The notes under the pieces are model-generated. The model saw nothing but the letters and a program-made list of their open reading frames with translations, was not told the origin of the DNA and ran no database searches. A DNA stretch of 47,129 nucleotides from Candidatus Sulfotelmatobacter sp. (GTDB taxonomy: Bacteria; Acidobacteriota; Terriglobia; Terriglobales; Acidobacteriaceae). The position numbers were made by a program, and so were the translations under genes. Position 1 is the first letter of the stretch, and the number at the start of each line of letters is the position of its first letter. Of the stretch, positions 1 to 9,091 are shown in pieces. The stretch spans positions 1 through 47,129 of the forward strand of contig JASHTD010000467.1 in the NCBI GenBank assembly GCA_030040725.1, written 5' to 3'.

Positions 1-1413
1 AACAAGGATTGGATCTGTGATTCCGCTGTTGGGAAGTCGAACCGCAACGCTGGGAGGCACGAACCGATCCGCAGGGTCAGACCTTACCGCGAGCCAAAAC
101 GCATAGATGTGTTTGCCGGAATGACGGTCGCGAAAGGCATAGTTTCGCAACTGTCCATGCGTGTACGGTTCGGGGGGATCAAGTACAACATCGGCCAGTG
201 GATCAATTTCAGATTGTCCAAAAAGCGCAGAAGTCACTTCGAATGCACGGTAGGCTTCGCGCGGCTGGAAGGCATTCTTGCTGGAAGTTTCGCCGTGCAA
301 CAGTCCAAACCCATCGTCTTCGTTTCCGTCTGTGCCGGGAATGAATTCCCAGAAGAACGGTTTTACTTGTTTTGCCAGCGATTGCAAGAAGAAACGTGGA
401 AGATACTTTGCCTGCACTGCTTCGCTCGAGTTCTTCCATCCCGGAATTGTGTTCCACTCGTTTTCCCAGAACTCGATATCTTTGCGCACGCCGGGCATGC
501 GCAGCACGGCCTCGCGAAACACGTCCGCGTCTTCCAGCGCATCCTGTGCTTCGGGAGGCTCGTTGCGCCCGTATCCAGGGTAGGTGTGATAGGCCATTAC
601 GTCGATTTTCTCGGGACACTCAGAAAGCGCGCTCAACGCAAAAGCCGAATCAATCTCGCTGGTGCCGCCAAAGATCACTTTCGATTGCGGATCGGTTTCA
701 TGCACCACATCGGCAACCCGGCACAGCGCGCGCCCGTATTCGCGGCCTTTGGCTGCACGCGCCTCGTGCGATTCGACATTGGGTTGCCAGTAGCCGATAT
801 TCGGCTCATTCCAGAATTCCCAGTATTTGATCTTGTCTTTATAGCGATTCACCATGAAACGCGTGTAGTTCAGAAATCCCTGAATTTCGTCCTCGGTCTT
901 TAATCCTTGGAAAATTGTTGGTGGAGGATTGTCCTGATCGCCAATGCCGGGCGGCGCCGGCAAGATGCGATTCGGCCGGGTCATGGGATCGCCTTCGTAA
1001 AGTGCGTTGCCGTAGCACAGTTGCATCTCGATCGAAACTCCGTTGTCGACCAGCGACCGAATGGCTTCATCGACCTCAGGCCGCACCGCGTAAGCTCCGC
1101 GCGTTTGCTCGACCCAGTCCCAGCTGGTTTTTTCAGAACTGTTTTCGTATTGTCCGAGCCGTACCCATTTCACGCCAGAATCGAACACACGCGTCCACCA
1201 GTGTCTCGTCCAAGGCAGTCGTGGGTCTCGCGGCAAGGGAAGATTCATGCCGAATCCATCAGAAAGCTGGGTAGAGCGCCGGGGAGGAACTTGTTGTGGC
1301 ATGTTCTGCGGTTCCGCTGGAAACGTTTGGGGCACAGCGAAAAGCAATGCGCCGCAGGCCAGCGCTCCAAGACCAAACCGCATGAGTCGCCGAACCACGA
1401 CGTGCCCTTTCAT
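1..1413 (-). CDS. Secreted GH39-like (clan GH-A) glycoside hydrolase, 3' end cut by window edge
   Basis: About 471 residues are visible on the minus strand, open to base 1, so the C-terminus is missing. A signal-peptide-like start (basic VVRRLMRFG, then hydrophobic LGALACGALLFAV) indicates export. The (beta/alpha)8 glycosidase signatures are WEFWNEPN, with the probable acid/base Glu at residue 203, and FWENEWN, with the probable nucleophile at Glu317 or Glu319. An acid/base NEP on strand 4 is known for clan GH-A, and the layout best resembles GH39 xylosidase/iduronidase-type enzymes; the substrate is unknown. It is the last visible gene of the LacI/TonB-receptor operon, about 50 bases after the oxidoreductase. 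An in-frame ATG at 1446 is possible, but the n-region of the signal peptide would then be unusually long. GH5 or GH30-like assignment cannot be excluded. Confidence 0.82.
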   Translation of the reverse strand, partial: MKGHVVVRRLMRFGLGALACGALLFAVPQTFPAEPQNMPQQVPPRRSTQLSDGFGMNLPLPRDPRLPWTRHWWTRVFDSGVKWVRLGQYENSSEKTSWDWVEQTRGAYAVRPEVDEAIRSLVDNGVSIEMQLCYGNALYEGDPMTRPNRILPAPPGIGDQDNPPPTIFQGLKTEDEIQGFLNYTRFMVNRYKDKIKYWEFWNEPNIGYWQPNVESHEARAAKGREYGRALCRVADVVHETDPQSKVIFGGTSEIDSAFALSALSECPEKIDVMAYHTYPGYGRNEPPEAQDALEDADVFREAVLRMPGVRKDIEFWENEWNTIPGWKNSSEAVQAKYLPRFFLQSLAKQVKPFFWEFIPGTDGNEDDGFGLLHGETSSKNAFQPREAYRAFEVTSALFGQSEIDPLADVVLDPPEPYTHGQLRNYAFRDRHSGKHIYAFWLAVRSDPADRFVPPSVAVRLPNSGITDPILV

Positions 1414-1462
1414 GGGTGGCTGCTGCAACCTGTCATTCCCTTTCATCGGCGAGAAGCGCTCT

Positions 1463-2566
1463 CTAGGCGATTGACGTGACATTGGTCCATGACCGATCCT
1501 TGGCCGATGCGTCGACGGCATCCAGCAATTTCTGTACCTCCGCTGCATCGTCGAAGTTGGGATGGAACTTTTCATCCTTGGCTAGGCACGCGAGAAAATC
1601 AACCAGGGTCGTAATAAATGTGTGCTCGTAGCCAAGGGTGTGTCCCGGTGGCCAGAAATGCCTCGCATAGGGATGCTCCGCACCCGTGACGATGACATTG
1701 TGCGAGCCCTGGATTTCCGCGGCATCGCCGCAGTCGAACACTTCGAGCCGGTTCATGTCTTCCAGGTTGAAGCGAATCGCCCCCTTCGATCCATGAATTT
1801 CAAAACAGTTTCGATTCAGGCACCCCGTGGCGAAGCGCGTAGCTTCAAACGTGCCGATGCTGCCATTGGCAAATCGAGCCAGCAACAAAACAGCATCATC
1901 GACCTCCCGCCTCGGAATGAATGTTTTCAGCGTGCTGGCGAGTTCGGTGATCGGTCCGTTCAGTAGCAAAGCCAGATCGAGGGAGTGGGATAACAAATCG
2001 CCCATCGCCCCCGAACCGGCTTCGGATGGGCGAAATCTCCATGCGTCCGCGACCTTGGGGTCACCGCCCCAACTCTGAAGATAGGTCGCCCGGTAGTGAT
2101 AAGGTTGGCCCACTTTGCCCTGCTCCACCAGTTGTTTCGCCAGCGCAATTGCCGGCACGCAGCGGTAGTTAAACCAGACGAGAGTCCGCACATTGCGCGC
2201 CGCTTCCGCCATGCGTCGCGCCTCGGCATAATTCATTGCCAGCGGCTTTTCGCACAAGACCATCTTCCCGGCTTGTGCGGCGGCCATCGCGACGGCCGCA
2301 TGAGTGTGATTGGGGGTGCAGATGTCGACGAGATCAATGTCTTTTCGCGCCACTACCGATTGCCAGTCGGTCTGCGCTTCTTCCCATCCCCATTTGGCCG
2401 CAAAATGCTCCGTCGCTTCCCGGTTGCGGGCACAAACGACTTTGAGTTTGAGTTCGTAGGGAATGTCGAAAAAATGTCCCGCCTGGAGGAAAGCGTTTGA
2501 ATGAGCGCGGCCCATAAAACCGGCGCCGATCATGGCAACGTTCAATTTTTGGGATGGTTTCGCCAT
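1463..2566 (-). CDS. Gfo/Idh/MocA family NAD(P)-dependent oxidoreductase
   Basis: A 367-residue cytosolic protein, the usual size for the family. The N-terminal Rossmann fold shows GAGFMG (residues 14-19). The family-defining EKP follows as CEKPLAMNY, with Lys107, and the C-terminal alpha/beta domain has the GDLLSHSLDLALL segment that supplies the catalytic Asp/His pair. Members oxidise or reduce sugars, sugar phosphates and inositols at a ring carbon. It lies 43 bases after the DegT aminotransferase and just before the GH39-like gene, so it is probably co-transcribed. A Gfo/Idh enzyme next to a DegT enzyme typically makes a keto-sugar and then aminates it; that pairing is inferred here from context. 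The exact substrate cannot be read from the sequence. Confidence 0.9.
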   Translation of the reverse strand: MAKPSQKLNVAMIGAGFMGRAHSNAFLQAGHFFDIPYELKLKVVCARNREATEHFAAKWGWEEAQTDWQSVVARKDIDLVDICTPNHTHAAVAMAAAQAGKMVLCEKPLAMNYAEARRMAEAARNVRTLVWFNYRCVPAIALAKQLVEQGKVGQPYHYRATYLQSWGGDPKVADAWRFRPSEAGSGAMGDLLSHSLDLALLLNGPITELASTLKTFIPRREVDDAVLLLARFANGSIGTFEATRFATGCLNRNCFEIHGSKGAIRFNLEDMNRLEVFDCGDAAEIQGSHNVIVTGAEHPYARHFWPPGHTLGYEHTFITTLVDFLACLAKDEKFHPNFDDAAEVQKLLDAVDASAKDRSWTNVTSIA

Positions 2567-2609
2567 AGACTCCGTGCGTCGCCAAAGACTTGTTCTTTAT
2601 GGTTTCCGC

Positions 2610-3923
2610 TTATGTTGTTAGCACCTTCCGGAATGCATGGATGATATCGTCTTCATCCGCGCGCGTCAGGCATGAAGGTATAGCCAGCAGAATGCTACGC
2701 TCAAAAAGGTCATCTGCGACGGGACAGGTTCCTTTGGCGTATTGAGTTTTCGAGTCGCGATTTTCGGCCAGGCTCCAGGGAAATCCCCTGCCGTCGATAC
2801 TGGTTTTGTTGACTAGGCTCACGACGTTCGAGTAGATGTGCAGGCCCCAGTCGGTCATCACAACGTTGTTCACGCCTTGCGGAGAGGTGGCAATTCCTTC
2901 GGCCCGCAGCGATTGACTGATTCGCTTTGCTTCGACGGCGGATTTCAGCGTCACAATCAGGAACGGCCCAGTATCGCCACCCTGATCGATAATGCGTCGC
3001 AGCCGAATCTGCGGAAATGCCTCTAAAGCCCGCCGAATTCGGTATTTGCTCTCGCGCATGTGGGCGATGATCCTGGGCAGCTTCTTCAATTGCACTCGAA
3101 GGATCGCCCCGCGCATCTCGTCCAGCCGGCACCCGCGGCCCCACAAACACAGGTCCAGGTTGTCATAAATGGCGTGTCCGCTCTCGTCACGGGCGTAACC
3201 GTTATCGTGCGCCGCTACAGATCTCTGATACAGCCGGTCGTCATTGGTCACAACGCAGCCGCCTTCGCCGCTGCTCATGTTCTTGTTCATCTGGAAACTG
3301 AAGATTCCCATGTCGCCGAAGCTGCCGACTTTCCTGCCGCTGATGCTGCCTCCCGCGCACTGGGCACAATCCTCCAAAAGAAACAGGCGATGCTTGCGTG
3401 CAATTTGCAGCAGTGCGGGAGCATTTGCCGGCGCACCACTCATATGCACGGCAATAATTCCTGTTGTGCGAGGCGTGATGTGGCCCTCGACTTTGGCCGG
3501 ATCCATTGTGAAGGTGTCGTCGATGTCCGCGAGCACAGGAATCGCACCCAGGTTCACCACTGCTGCGATCACCGCAACCCACATATACGCAGGTACAATC
3601 ACTTCCTGGCCGGGTCCGACTCCCAGCGCGGAAAGCGCCGTATGAAGTGCACCGCTTCCGCTCGTTACAGCCAAGGCGTGTTTCACGCCAATAAACTGCG
3701 CGAATTCCTTTTCAAAGTTGTCAACCGCTCCCTGCGGATCGATGCCGTAGTAACGGAACAGGGACCGGCTCTTTAGAACTCGAACGGCCGCCCCGACCTC
3801 TTCATTATCCAAATGGTGCATTCCCGGAAACTCTAAAGGCAGTGGCTTTGTTCTAACGGGAGAGCCACCATCCGCGGCCAACTGCTCTACCTCGACGGTT
3901 CGATTTAAGTCATTTGACTGCAT
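2610..3923 (-). CDS. DegT/DnrJ/EryC1/StrS-family PLP-dependent sugar aminotransferase
   Basis: A 437-residue fold-type I aminotransferase. The PLP-binding lysine is in SFQMNKNMSSGEGG, Lys214 from the chosen start, and LLEDCAQ supplies the Asp that pairs with the pyridine nitrogen. The start at 3923 is preferred because GGAG lies 5 bases upstream; an upstream in-frame start at 3971 has no such site. The family transfers an amino group, usually from Glu or Gln, to a keto-sugar or cyclitol. N-terminal phrases such as DGGSPVRTKPLP are typical of the AHBA/scyllo-inosamine-like branch. It sits between a secreted GH5 and a Gfo/Idh dehydrogenase in a LacI-controlled operon. I infer either metabolism of an amino sugar released from the substrate glycan or synthesis of an amino sugar by the cell. 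Confidence 0.9.
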   Translation of the reverse strand: MQSNDLNRTVEVEQLAADGGSPVRTKPLPLEFPGMHHLDNEEVGAAVRVLKSRSLFRYYGIDPQGAVDNFEKEFAQFIGVKHALAVTSGSGALHTALSALGVGPGQEVIVPAYMWVAVIAAVVNLGAIPVLADIDDTFTMDPAKVEGHITPRTTGIIAVHMSGAPANAPALLQIARKHRLFLLEDCAQCAGGSISGRKVGSFGDMGIFSFQMNKNMSSGEGGCVVTNDDRLYQRSVAAHDNGYARDESGHAIYDNLDLCLWGRGCRLDEMRGAILRVQLKKLPRIIAHMRESKYRIRRALEAFPQIRLRRIIDQGGDTGPFLIVTLKSAVEAKRISQSLRAEGIATSPQGVNNVVMTDWGLHIYSNVVSLVNKTSIDGRGFPWSLAENRDSKTQYAKGTCPVADDLFERSILLAIPSCLTRADEDDIIHAFRKVLTT

Positions 3924-3940
3924 ATCATCTCCATATCGGG

Positions 3941-4016
3941 CTTGGCAGTTTGGCCAAGACAGGAAAAACATCTGAACTCAACGATTGCTCTCCGCGACAG
4001 CGAATTGAGCGCTGTC
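3941..4016 (-). promoter_or_regulatory. Two intercistronic hairpins between the GH5 and aminotransferase genes
   Basis: CTTGGC (3941-3946) pairs with GCCAAG (3953-3958), and GACAGCG (3996-4002) pairs with CGCTGTC (4010-4016). Both are perfect stems in the 131-base gap between the GH5 stop and the aminotransferase start. Neither is followed by a U-run on the minus strand, so they are not obvious terminators. Stem-loops of this kind can set processing or stability boundaries within an operon; that role is inferred. Confidence 0.4.
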
Positions 4017-4054
4017 CACAGACAAGTAATTAAAACCTACAAGATCCGGCGACA

Positions 4055-5383
4055 TTACTGGATCGACGTCAACGCGCTCTGCGCTGCCGCACCATATCCT
4101 TTTGCCGCCTTAAAGGTTGAATTACTGCTAAGAATCCCAGGGCCGTTGGAGCAACTGAAGTCGTTAAATGCCCAGAACCAATAACCAACCTGAGGTTCCG
4201 ACGCACCTTGGCTATTGGTGGGGGCGTTAGCCCAATCTACCATCGTGGGCGTCGAAGCGCCGCTGCAGCCGTCTCCGCCATTCTTCTTCGTCAGTTCACC
4301 GGTTTCATCGATGACGACCGGATATCCGGCCGCTAAGATGCTCCCTTCTTGAGTGCTCCAGCACGAAGCGGTTTCGCAGTCCAGGTCGTAGTAGATATGA
4401 ACCCCAGCGGCAATATTCGTCATTGAAGATAGGTTTGGGGGTACGTAGGTTAGCCAGTCGTCGAGTTCGTTGGAATAGTCGAGCCCCGCAATGATGATCA
4501 CGTGGCTCGTCCCATTTGTCGAGTACATATTCTCCGTGTTGCGGATTGCCGTCACGACGCTCGCCACTCCCTGAACATTCCAGGTGTTGCTCGCTCCATT
4601 GGGTCCGTCGCACGTGCCAGGATTACCCGGATTCTGGGCATTGCACTCCGTCGCGATAAATGATGTGTTGCAGCCTCCATTGAGGTAGCACGTCCAATCG
4701 TCAGCCACATTGTCCCCGGTCCCTCCGTTGCCTGGAAATTCCGGTTCGTTCGTGAGATTGAAGAGGACCGCCGGGTTGTTCGCGAACGTCTGCGCTACAC
4801 TCTCCCAGAACTGGAGCGAGTAGTTCGTGTCCATGGCTGGAAAATTATCAATGATATTGCTGTTCTTTTTGACCAGCTCCGGACCACCGCCAACATGGAG
4901 ATCAACCTCGGCCACCAGGCCGGCCGCATTGGCAGCGGTGACGAAATTTTCGATCGCCGTTTGGTAGTTTGTACCACTGGTGGCTGCCGGCGGGGGAGTA
5001 CTCGACGGTACGTCCAGCCAGCAATCCTCATTGAGCGGGATTCGCACAACATTCGCATGCCAGGTATTAACCATGCCATTCACGACCGTCTGGTAGTCGC
5101 TATTGCCGTTCGGCAAGCTTGACGAGTCCCAAACCGAATCGCCCACCAGGCACTCGTACTCCGACCCAGTTTCGTTAACCCCGCGCAGGACAACGGTTTC
5201 ACCTTTGGTGACGGTCTGCGTATAGCCGAGGGTTCCCGCTGAGGTCGTTACAAAAACGTTGCTTGAGGTCGCGATGCCAGGAGCTTGCGCTGGTGCGCTT
5301 TCGGAAAACGCAGTGCAGAGAATTCCAATCAGCAGCGATGTCTGAACGAGGGTCCGAACTTCGTAGGACCTTCTGGTCGTCAT
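4055..5383 (-). CDS. Secreted GH5-family glycoside hydrolase (cellulase-like)
   Basis: A 442-residue protein with a Sec signal peptide (hydrophobic stretch LVQTSLLIGILCTAF, likely cleavage after APAQA). The core shows GH5 landmarks: RIPLNEDCWL on an early strand, the acid/base Glu213 in NLTNEPEFPG, a tyrosine-containing AAGVHIYYDLD strand, and the probable nucleophile Glu360 in VVIDETGE. GH5 enzymes hydrolyse beta-linked glucans, mannans and related glycans with retention; the substrate here is unknown. It starts 39 bases after the TonB receptor stop, so the two are probably translated from one LacI-controlled message. The model is release of oligosaccharide outside the cell and uptake by the receptor. 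Several cysteines (DCE, ASCW, CSGAS, SCSN) could form disulfides. Confidence 0.88.
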   Translation of the reverse strand: MTTRRSYEVRTLVQTSLLIGILCTAFSESAPAQAPGIATSSNVFVTTSAGTLGYTQTVTKGETVVLRGVNETGSEYECLVGDSVWDSSSLPNGNSDYQTVVNGMVNTWHANVVRIPLNEDCWLDVPSSTPPPAATSGTNYQTAIENFVTAANAAGLVAEVDLHVGGGPELVKKNSNIIDNFPAMDTNYSLQFWESVAQTFANNPAVLFNLTNEPEFPGNGGTGDNVADDWTCYLNGGCNTSFIATECNAQNPGNPGTCDGPNGASNTWNVQGVASVVTAIRNTENMYSTNGTSHVIIIAGLDYSNELDDWLTYVPPNLSSMTNIAAGVHIYYDLDCETASCWSTQEGSILAAGYPVVIDETGELTKKNGGDGCSGASTPTMVDWANAPTNSQGASEPQVGYWFWAFNDFSCSNGPGILSSNSTFKAAKGYGAAAQSALTSIQ

Positions 5384-5422
5384 GGTTTTCTCCTTTGCAA
5401 AATCTAGATTTTGTGGGGGAAG

Positions 5423-8400
5423 TTAAAACGCCAGTTTGAGCGCTATCTGCCCGATGCGCGGATCGCGGGCGACCGTGATAATTCCGAAGCTCGATCCCGG
5501 AACTCCGGCACAGCTTTCCCCCGGCCCGCTCGTCACACACGTCCCCGTTCCCGGATTGCCCACCCCGCTCGTGGCTACAAATTGCGTGTGATTCAGAACG
5601 TTGAAAAACTCTGCGCGAAATTCAATGTGTACTTGGTCCCGCACGGCGAAATCCTTCAGCAGCGCCATATCCCAGTTATTGATTCCCGGCCCGCGGAAGA
5701 ACCGCCGACGTGCATTGCCTAACTGGCCCAACTGCTCGGAACTGAAGAGCGATGTATTGAAATACGGCTGCCCGCTTCTGGGATTGGTAAAGTTCAGAGG
5801 GCCAGGAACGTAGTTGGGTACGTCAATGCCGTTATTGTTCGGCCCCGCTGATGTTGTGCCATAGAGCGAGTTATCGTCGAGTTCGAGCAGTGTCACCGGC
5901 AGTCCCGTGGAGAAACGGGTGATGCCGGAGAGCTTCCATCCGCGAGTCAGGTTTTCAGTGTGCTTGAATAAGTGATCGAACGGCAGTTCGTACGTATAGC
6001 TGACGACAAAATTATTTCTAAGATCAAAAGCGGCCAGCTCTCGCGTCTGGCTGTGATCGAATGGATTGATCTGATCTCCCAGCCCCGAAGCCTGATCAAG
6101 CGTCTTGCTGTACGTATAGCCAGCCAGCATTTCCAACCGGCCGCTGCGATGGCGAAACGTCGTCTCCATCGAGTTGTAGCTCGCGGTGCCAATGTTTTCA
6201 TAAAGGCCAGTGCTGCCGAAGTTCACTCCCAACGGCTCACGCGGAACCACGGTTTGCCCGGTCACAGTTGTAAAACTGCCGGTCTCGGCTTGCGGCCCGC
6301 ACGTGGCCGTTCCCGGCGCCACTTGACTCGGCTGACTTACCGAAAGGCACAGGGCCGGCACCGAAGGGTTGGCATTTACCAAAACCAGTTGCCGGTGGCT
6401 CTGGGTCCCGACGTAGCTGATGTTAAGCATCGAGTTACTTCCCAGCTGCCGTTCGAAAGAGAGTTCGTAGTGCTCCGCGTAAGGAAGATGATTCTTGTAC
6501 CAATAGCCAGGTGAACTTGAGATCGGTTCGAACTGCGCCCAGTTCACCTTGGAATCGGGATTCGTCGCCGATACATTCCGAGGAGGAAAGACGACCGGAT
6601 ATCGTTGGCCTTCACTGTTTCCTGTTGCCCGGTCGACAAACGGGGTTGCGAACAATGGCGGATTGGGGCTGGAATAGAAAAGTCCGTAGGGAGGATCGCC
6701 CACTTCCAGCGCGTCGGTGAGATCTTCAATGGCGGTATAGAAAAGGCCGTATCCGCCGCGAATACTGCTCTGCCCGCTGCCCCCGAGCAGCCAGTGTAGC
6801 GGGCCAGTGTCTTTAGATGGAGAATAGGCCAATCCAATTCGTGGAGCAAAATTGTTGTAGTAAGTGGGAGCCAGAGTGGAGGGCACGTGAGGATCGCCCG
6901 GAAATACCCACCCCGTCGGAGCCGTGGGAAAAACTCGCGATTGCTCTCCCGGGATGATCGTTTCCAGTTCATTGTTTTCTTCCCACCACGAAGTGCTTAC
7001 GTCCCAGCGCAGGCCATAATTCAGCGTGAGCGACGGCGTCGCGCGCCAGCTATCCTGCGCATAAAGCCCGAAATATCGGCTGCGGGAGTGCAGCGGCGCC
7101 TGCTGTCCTTGCTCATAGTAGACCGGTGCTCCGATCAGAAAATCGGCGAAGTCCAAACCGGTCTCCGAACCATCAAAGGCGTAGCTGCCGTTGTTCGCGC
7201 CGTAGGGTACCTGGGTGATCTGATCGTAATGAATGTTACCGCCCAACTTGATGGAATGAGTACCGAGAACCTTCGAATAGTTATCGAGCAGTTGATATGT
7301 ATTGTTGTATTGCGCGAGAGGATAGGCATTCACGCCAAAGCTGAAATTGTTCAGCGTAATATTCGGAACTCCTTCAAACTGCGGAGCGACCGGAACGATA
7401 CCGAGGGTGTTTGCACCCGTTACAAATCCCAAGGAAGAGAGTGACGGGCCAACCCCGCCAACCGGCTCTCCGGTGAACGTTGCAAAACGCATGTAATGGA
7501 GCCGCAACTCATTCACGGCGGTTGCGCTTTGAGTCTTGATATCGCTCAGATTAATCATTTGTGCTCGGCCGATGTTCAGGACGTCAAATCCCGGCAAGGA
7601 GACAAAGCAATATGGGCACTGCTGGCTGTAGTCATCGATGAAGTAATAAGCGGAAAGCATGCCGGCGCGGCTATTGCCGTCAACCCGAGCGCTGCCCTTA
7701 TCGTCGCGCAGCACATTGTTGTAAGCGCCAGTTTCAAAAAAGGGTTGCCCGTCTTCGCTCGTGTTCGGAGCCGGGATATATTTCAGAAGCGCTTTTGCAG
7801 GGGCGGAGATCGCCGCCGCGGGTATAACCGCATTGGGAAACACACAGGCGCTTGACGTCGTGCAACCCGAGGCGTAATAGCTCTCTCCGTTACTCACCGG
7901 ATAACCAAGTTTCGAAGATAAGATTCCTGCCCAGTACGATCCATTCACCGTTCCCGTCAGCGCGCTGGAAGCGTCCGCTAAATTTCCCGTCAAGTCAGTG
8001 GCGGAAGGCAATGGGACATTCGCCACTTGTCCTTGGATTTGCCGCGTGCCCTGATAATCAAGAAAGAAAAAAATCTTCTTGCGTACAACTGGCCCGCCGA
8101 ACGTCCCGCCAAACTGGTTCTGCTTGAATGATCCGCGAATCGTGCTGAAGTAATTGCGCGCATCGAGATCGTCGTTTCGCAGGAATTCAAAGAGTTCCCC
8201 GTGAAAGTCGTTTGTGCCCGACTTGGTGATGGCATTGACTTGTCCGCCGCTGTAATTCCCGTATTCGGCGTCAAAGTTGTTGGTAATGATTCGAAATTCT
8301 TCAATTGAATCGAGATTTGGAACAATTGCCGTGGTTTGGTTGACTCCTTCATTCACATTGCCGCCGTTCACCATGAAACCATTCGCGGTTTCGCGTTGAC

Positions 8401-8962
8401 CGCTCACCGACAGGCCGCCAGCATTTAACGAACCCGAGGGCGAGATAGGCTCGTACTCTCCTGAGGTTTCCGGCGCTACACCCGGTTGAAGCGCGAGCAA
8501 GTCGGTATAACTGCGGCCGTTAAGCGGCAACGACTCCATCTTCGTGCTGCCGATGACCTCGCCCATCTGTGTGTTTGTGGTCTCAACCTGCACGGCGCTG
8601 CTGGAGACAGTCATTTCTTCATGTATGGCGCCAACCTCCAGGCGCAGATCGATTCTGAGCGCGCTATTTGCATCGATAACGACTCCGGTCTGCCGGGCTT
8701 CCTTGAAGCCTGTTTTTTGTACGGTGATTGCATAGGTCCCGACAGGCAAGGCAAGAAGGGAATAGAAGCCCTTGTTATCCGTGATCACTTGCTGGCGCAC
8801 ACCGGTTTCGTTCTCGATGGCAGTCACCGATGCACCGGGGATGACGGCTCCTGCAGGATCGCTAATCGTTCCTGAGATCGATCCGGTCACGCTGGCAGAT
8901 GCGTGAATCACGACGAGGGAGAAGAGAAAGCAGGCGGCGAGGGCTTGAGTTCGAAAATTCAA
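5423..8962 (-). CDS. Oar-like TonB-dependent outer-membrane receptor with N-terminal carboxypeptidase-regulatory domain
   Basis: An 1179-residue protein. Residues 1-24 form a signal peptide. A carboxypeptidase-regulatory-like beta-sandwich follows (about 25-110, SISGTISDPAGAVIPGASVTAI), then the plug (about 140-240, with NGRSYTDLLALQPGVAP and the QVNAITKSGTNDFHGELFE segment), and a long barrel ending in phenylalanine (ALKLAF) as BAM substrates require. The only usable start is TTG at 8962, with a GGAA element upstream. It is the first gene after the double LacI-type operator, and the GH5 gene follows at 39 bases, so carbohydrate uptake is a reasonable inference. Its only partner for capture would be the receptor itself, since no SusD-like lipoprotein is present. 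It is clearly paralogous to the receptor at 32688-36365 along its whole length. Confidence 0.93.
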   Translation of the reverse strand: MNFRTQALAACFLFSLVVIHASASVTGSISGTISDPAGAVIPGASVTAIENETGVRQQVITDNKGFYSLLALPVGTYAITVQKTGFKEARQTGVVIDANSALRIDLRLEVGAIHEEMTVSSSAVQVETTNTQMGEVIGSTKMESLPLNGRSYTDLLALQPGVAPETSGEYEPISPSGSLNAGGLSVSGQRETANGFMVNGGNVNEGVNQTTAIVPNLDSIEEFRIITNNFDAEYGNYSGGQVNAITKSGTNDFHGELFEFLRNDDLDARNYFSTIRGSFKQNQFGGTFGGPVVRKKIFFFLDYQGTRQIQGQVANVPLPSATDLTGNLADASSALTGTVNGSYWAGILSSKLGYPVSNGESYYASGCTTSSACVFPNAVIPAAAISAPAKALLKYIPAPNTSEDGQPFFETGAYNNVLRDDKGSARVDGNSRAGMLSAYYFIDDYSQQCPYCFVSLPGFDVLNIGRAQMINLSDIKTQSATAVNELRLHYMRFATFTGEPVGGVGPSLSSLGFVTGANTLGIVPVAPQFEGVPNITLNNFSFGVNAYPLAQYNNTYQLLDNYSKVLGTHSIKLGGNIHYDQITQVPYGANNGSYAFDGSETGLDFADFLIGAPVYYEQGQQAPLHSRSRYFGLYAQDSWRATPSLTLNYGLRWDVSTSWWEENNELETIIPGEQSRVFPTAPTGWVFPGDPHVPSTLAPTYYNNFAPRIGLAYSPSKDTGPLHWLLGGSGQSSIRGGYGLFYTAIEDLTDALEVGDPPYGLFYSSPNPPLFATPFVDRATGNSEGQRYPVVFPPRNVSATNPDSKVNWAQFEPISSSPGYWYKNHLPYAEHYELSFERQLGSNSMLNISYVGTQSHRQLVLVNANPSVPALCLSVSQPSQVAPGTATCGPQAETGSFTTVTGQTVVPREPLGVNFGSTGLYENIGTASYNSMETTFRHRSGRLEMLAGYTYSKTLDQASGLGDQINPFDHSQTRELAAFDLRNNFVVSYTYELPFDHLFKHTENLTRGWKLSGITRFSTGLPVTLLELDDNSLYGTTSAGPNNNGIDVPNYVPGPLNFTNPRSGQPYFNTSLFSSEQLGQLGNARRRFFRGPGINNWDMALLKDFAVRDQVHIEFRAEFFNVLNHTQFVATSGVGNPGTGTCVTSGPGESCAGVPGSSFGIITVARDPRIGQIALKLAF

Positions 8963-8973
8963 GCAACAGTTCC

Positions 8974-9001
8974 TAGTAAACGCGTTTACTAAACCCGTTT
9001 A
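8974..9001 (-). promoter_or_regulatory. Tandem LacI-type operators upstream of the TonB receptor
   Basis: TAGTAAACGCGTTTACTA (8974-8991) is a perfect 18-bp palindrome with the CG-centred AAACG/CGTTT core typical of LacI-family sites. An overlapping, nearly symmetric TAAACCCGTTTA (8990-9001) follows, with centres 13 bp apart. Both lie between the candidate promoter and the TTG start of the receptor. The obvious ligand-responsive partner is the LacI-family protein encoded immediately upstream. Confidence 0.8.
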
Positions 9002-9002
9002 C

Positions 9003-9027
9003 ATCATAATCTCGCACTTCTTGTCAA
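9003..9027 (-). promoter_or_regulatory. Candidate sigma-70 promoter for the receptor operon
   Basis: On the minus strand TTGACA (9027-9022) is followed by TATGAT (9008-9003). The 13-base spacer is shorter than the optimum, so one element may be fortuitous. The operators begin directly downstream of the -10 element, consistent with repression by blocking initiation or clearance. Confidence 0.4.
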
Positions 9028-9091
9028 GCTTTTTCTGTGGAAATTTGAGGGGCTGGCTCGATTCCAGAAAAACAGATGACCGGTATCCGCC

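Noticed and set aside
5423..8962. SusC/SusD-type utilisation locus
   Set aside because: No SusD-like lipoprotein is present, and the receptor is of the Oar-like acidobacterial kind.
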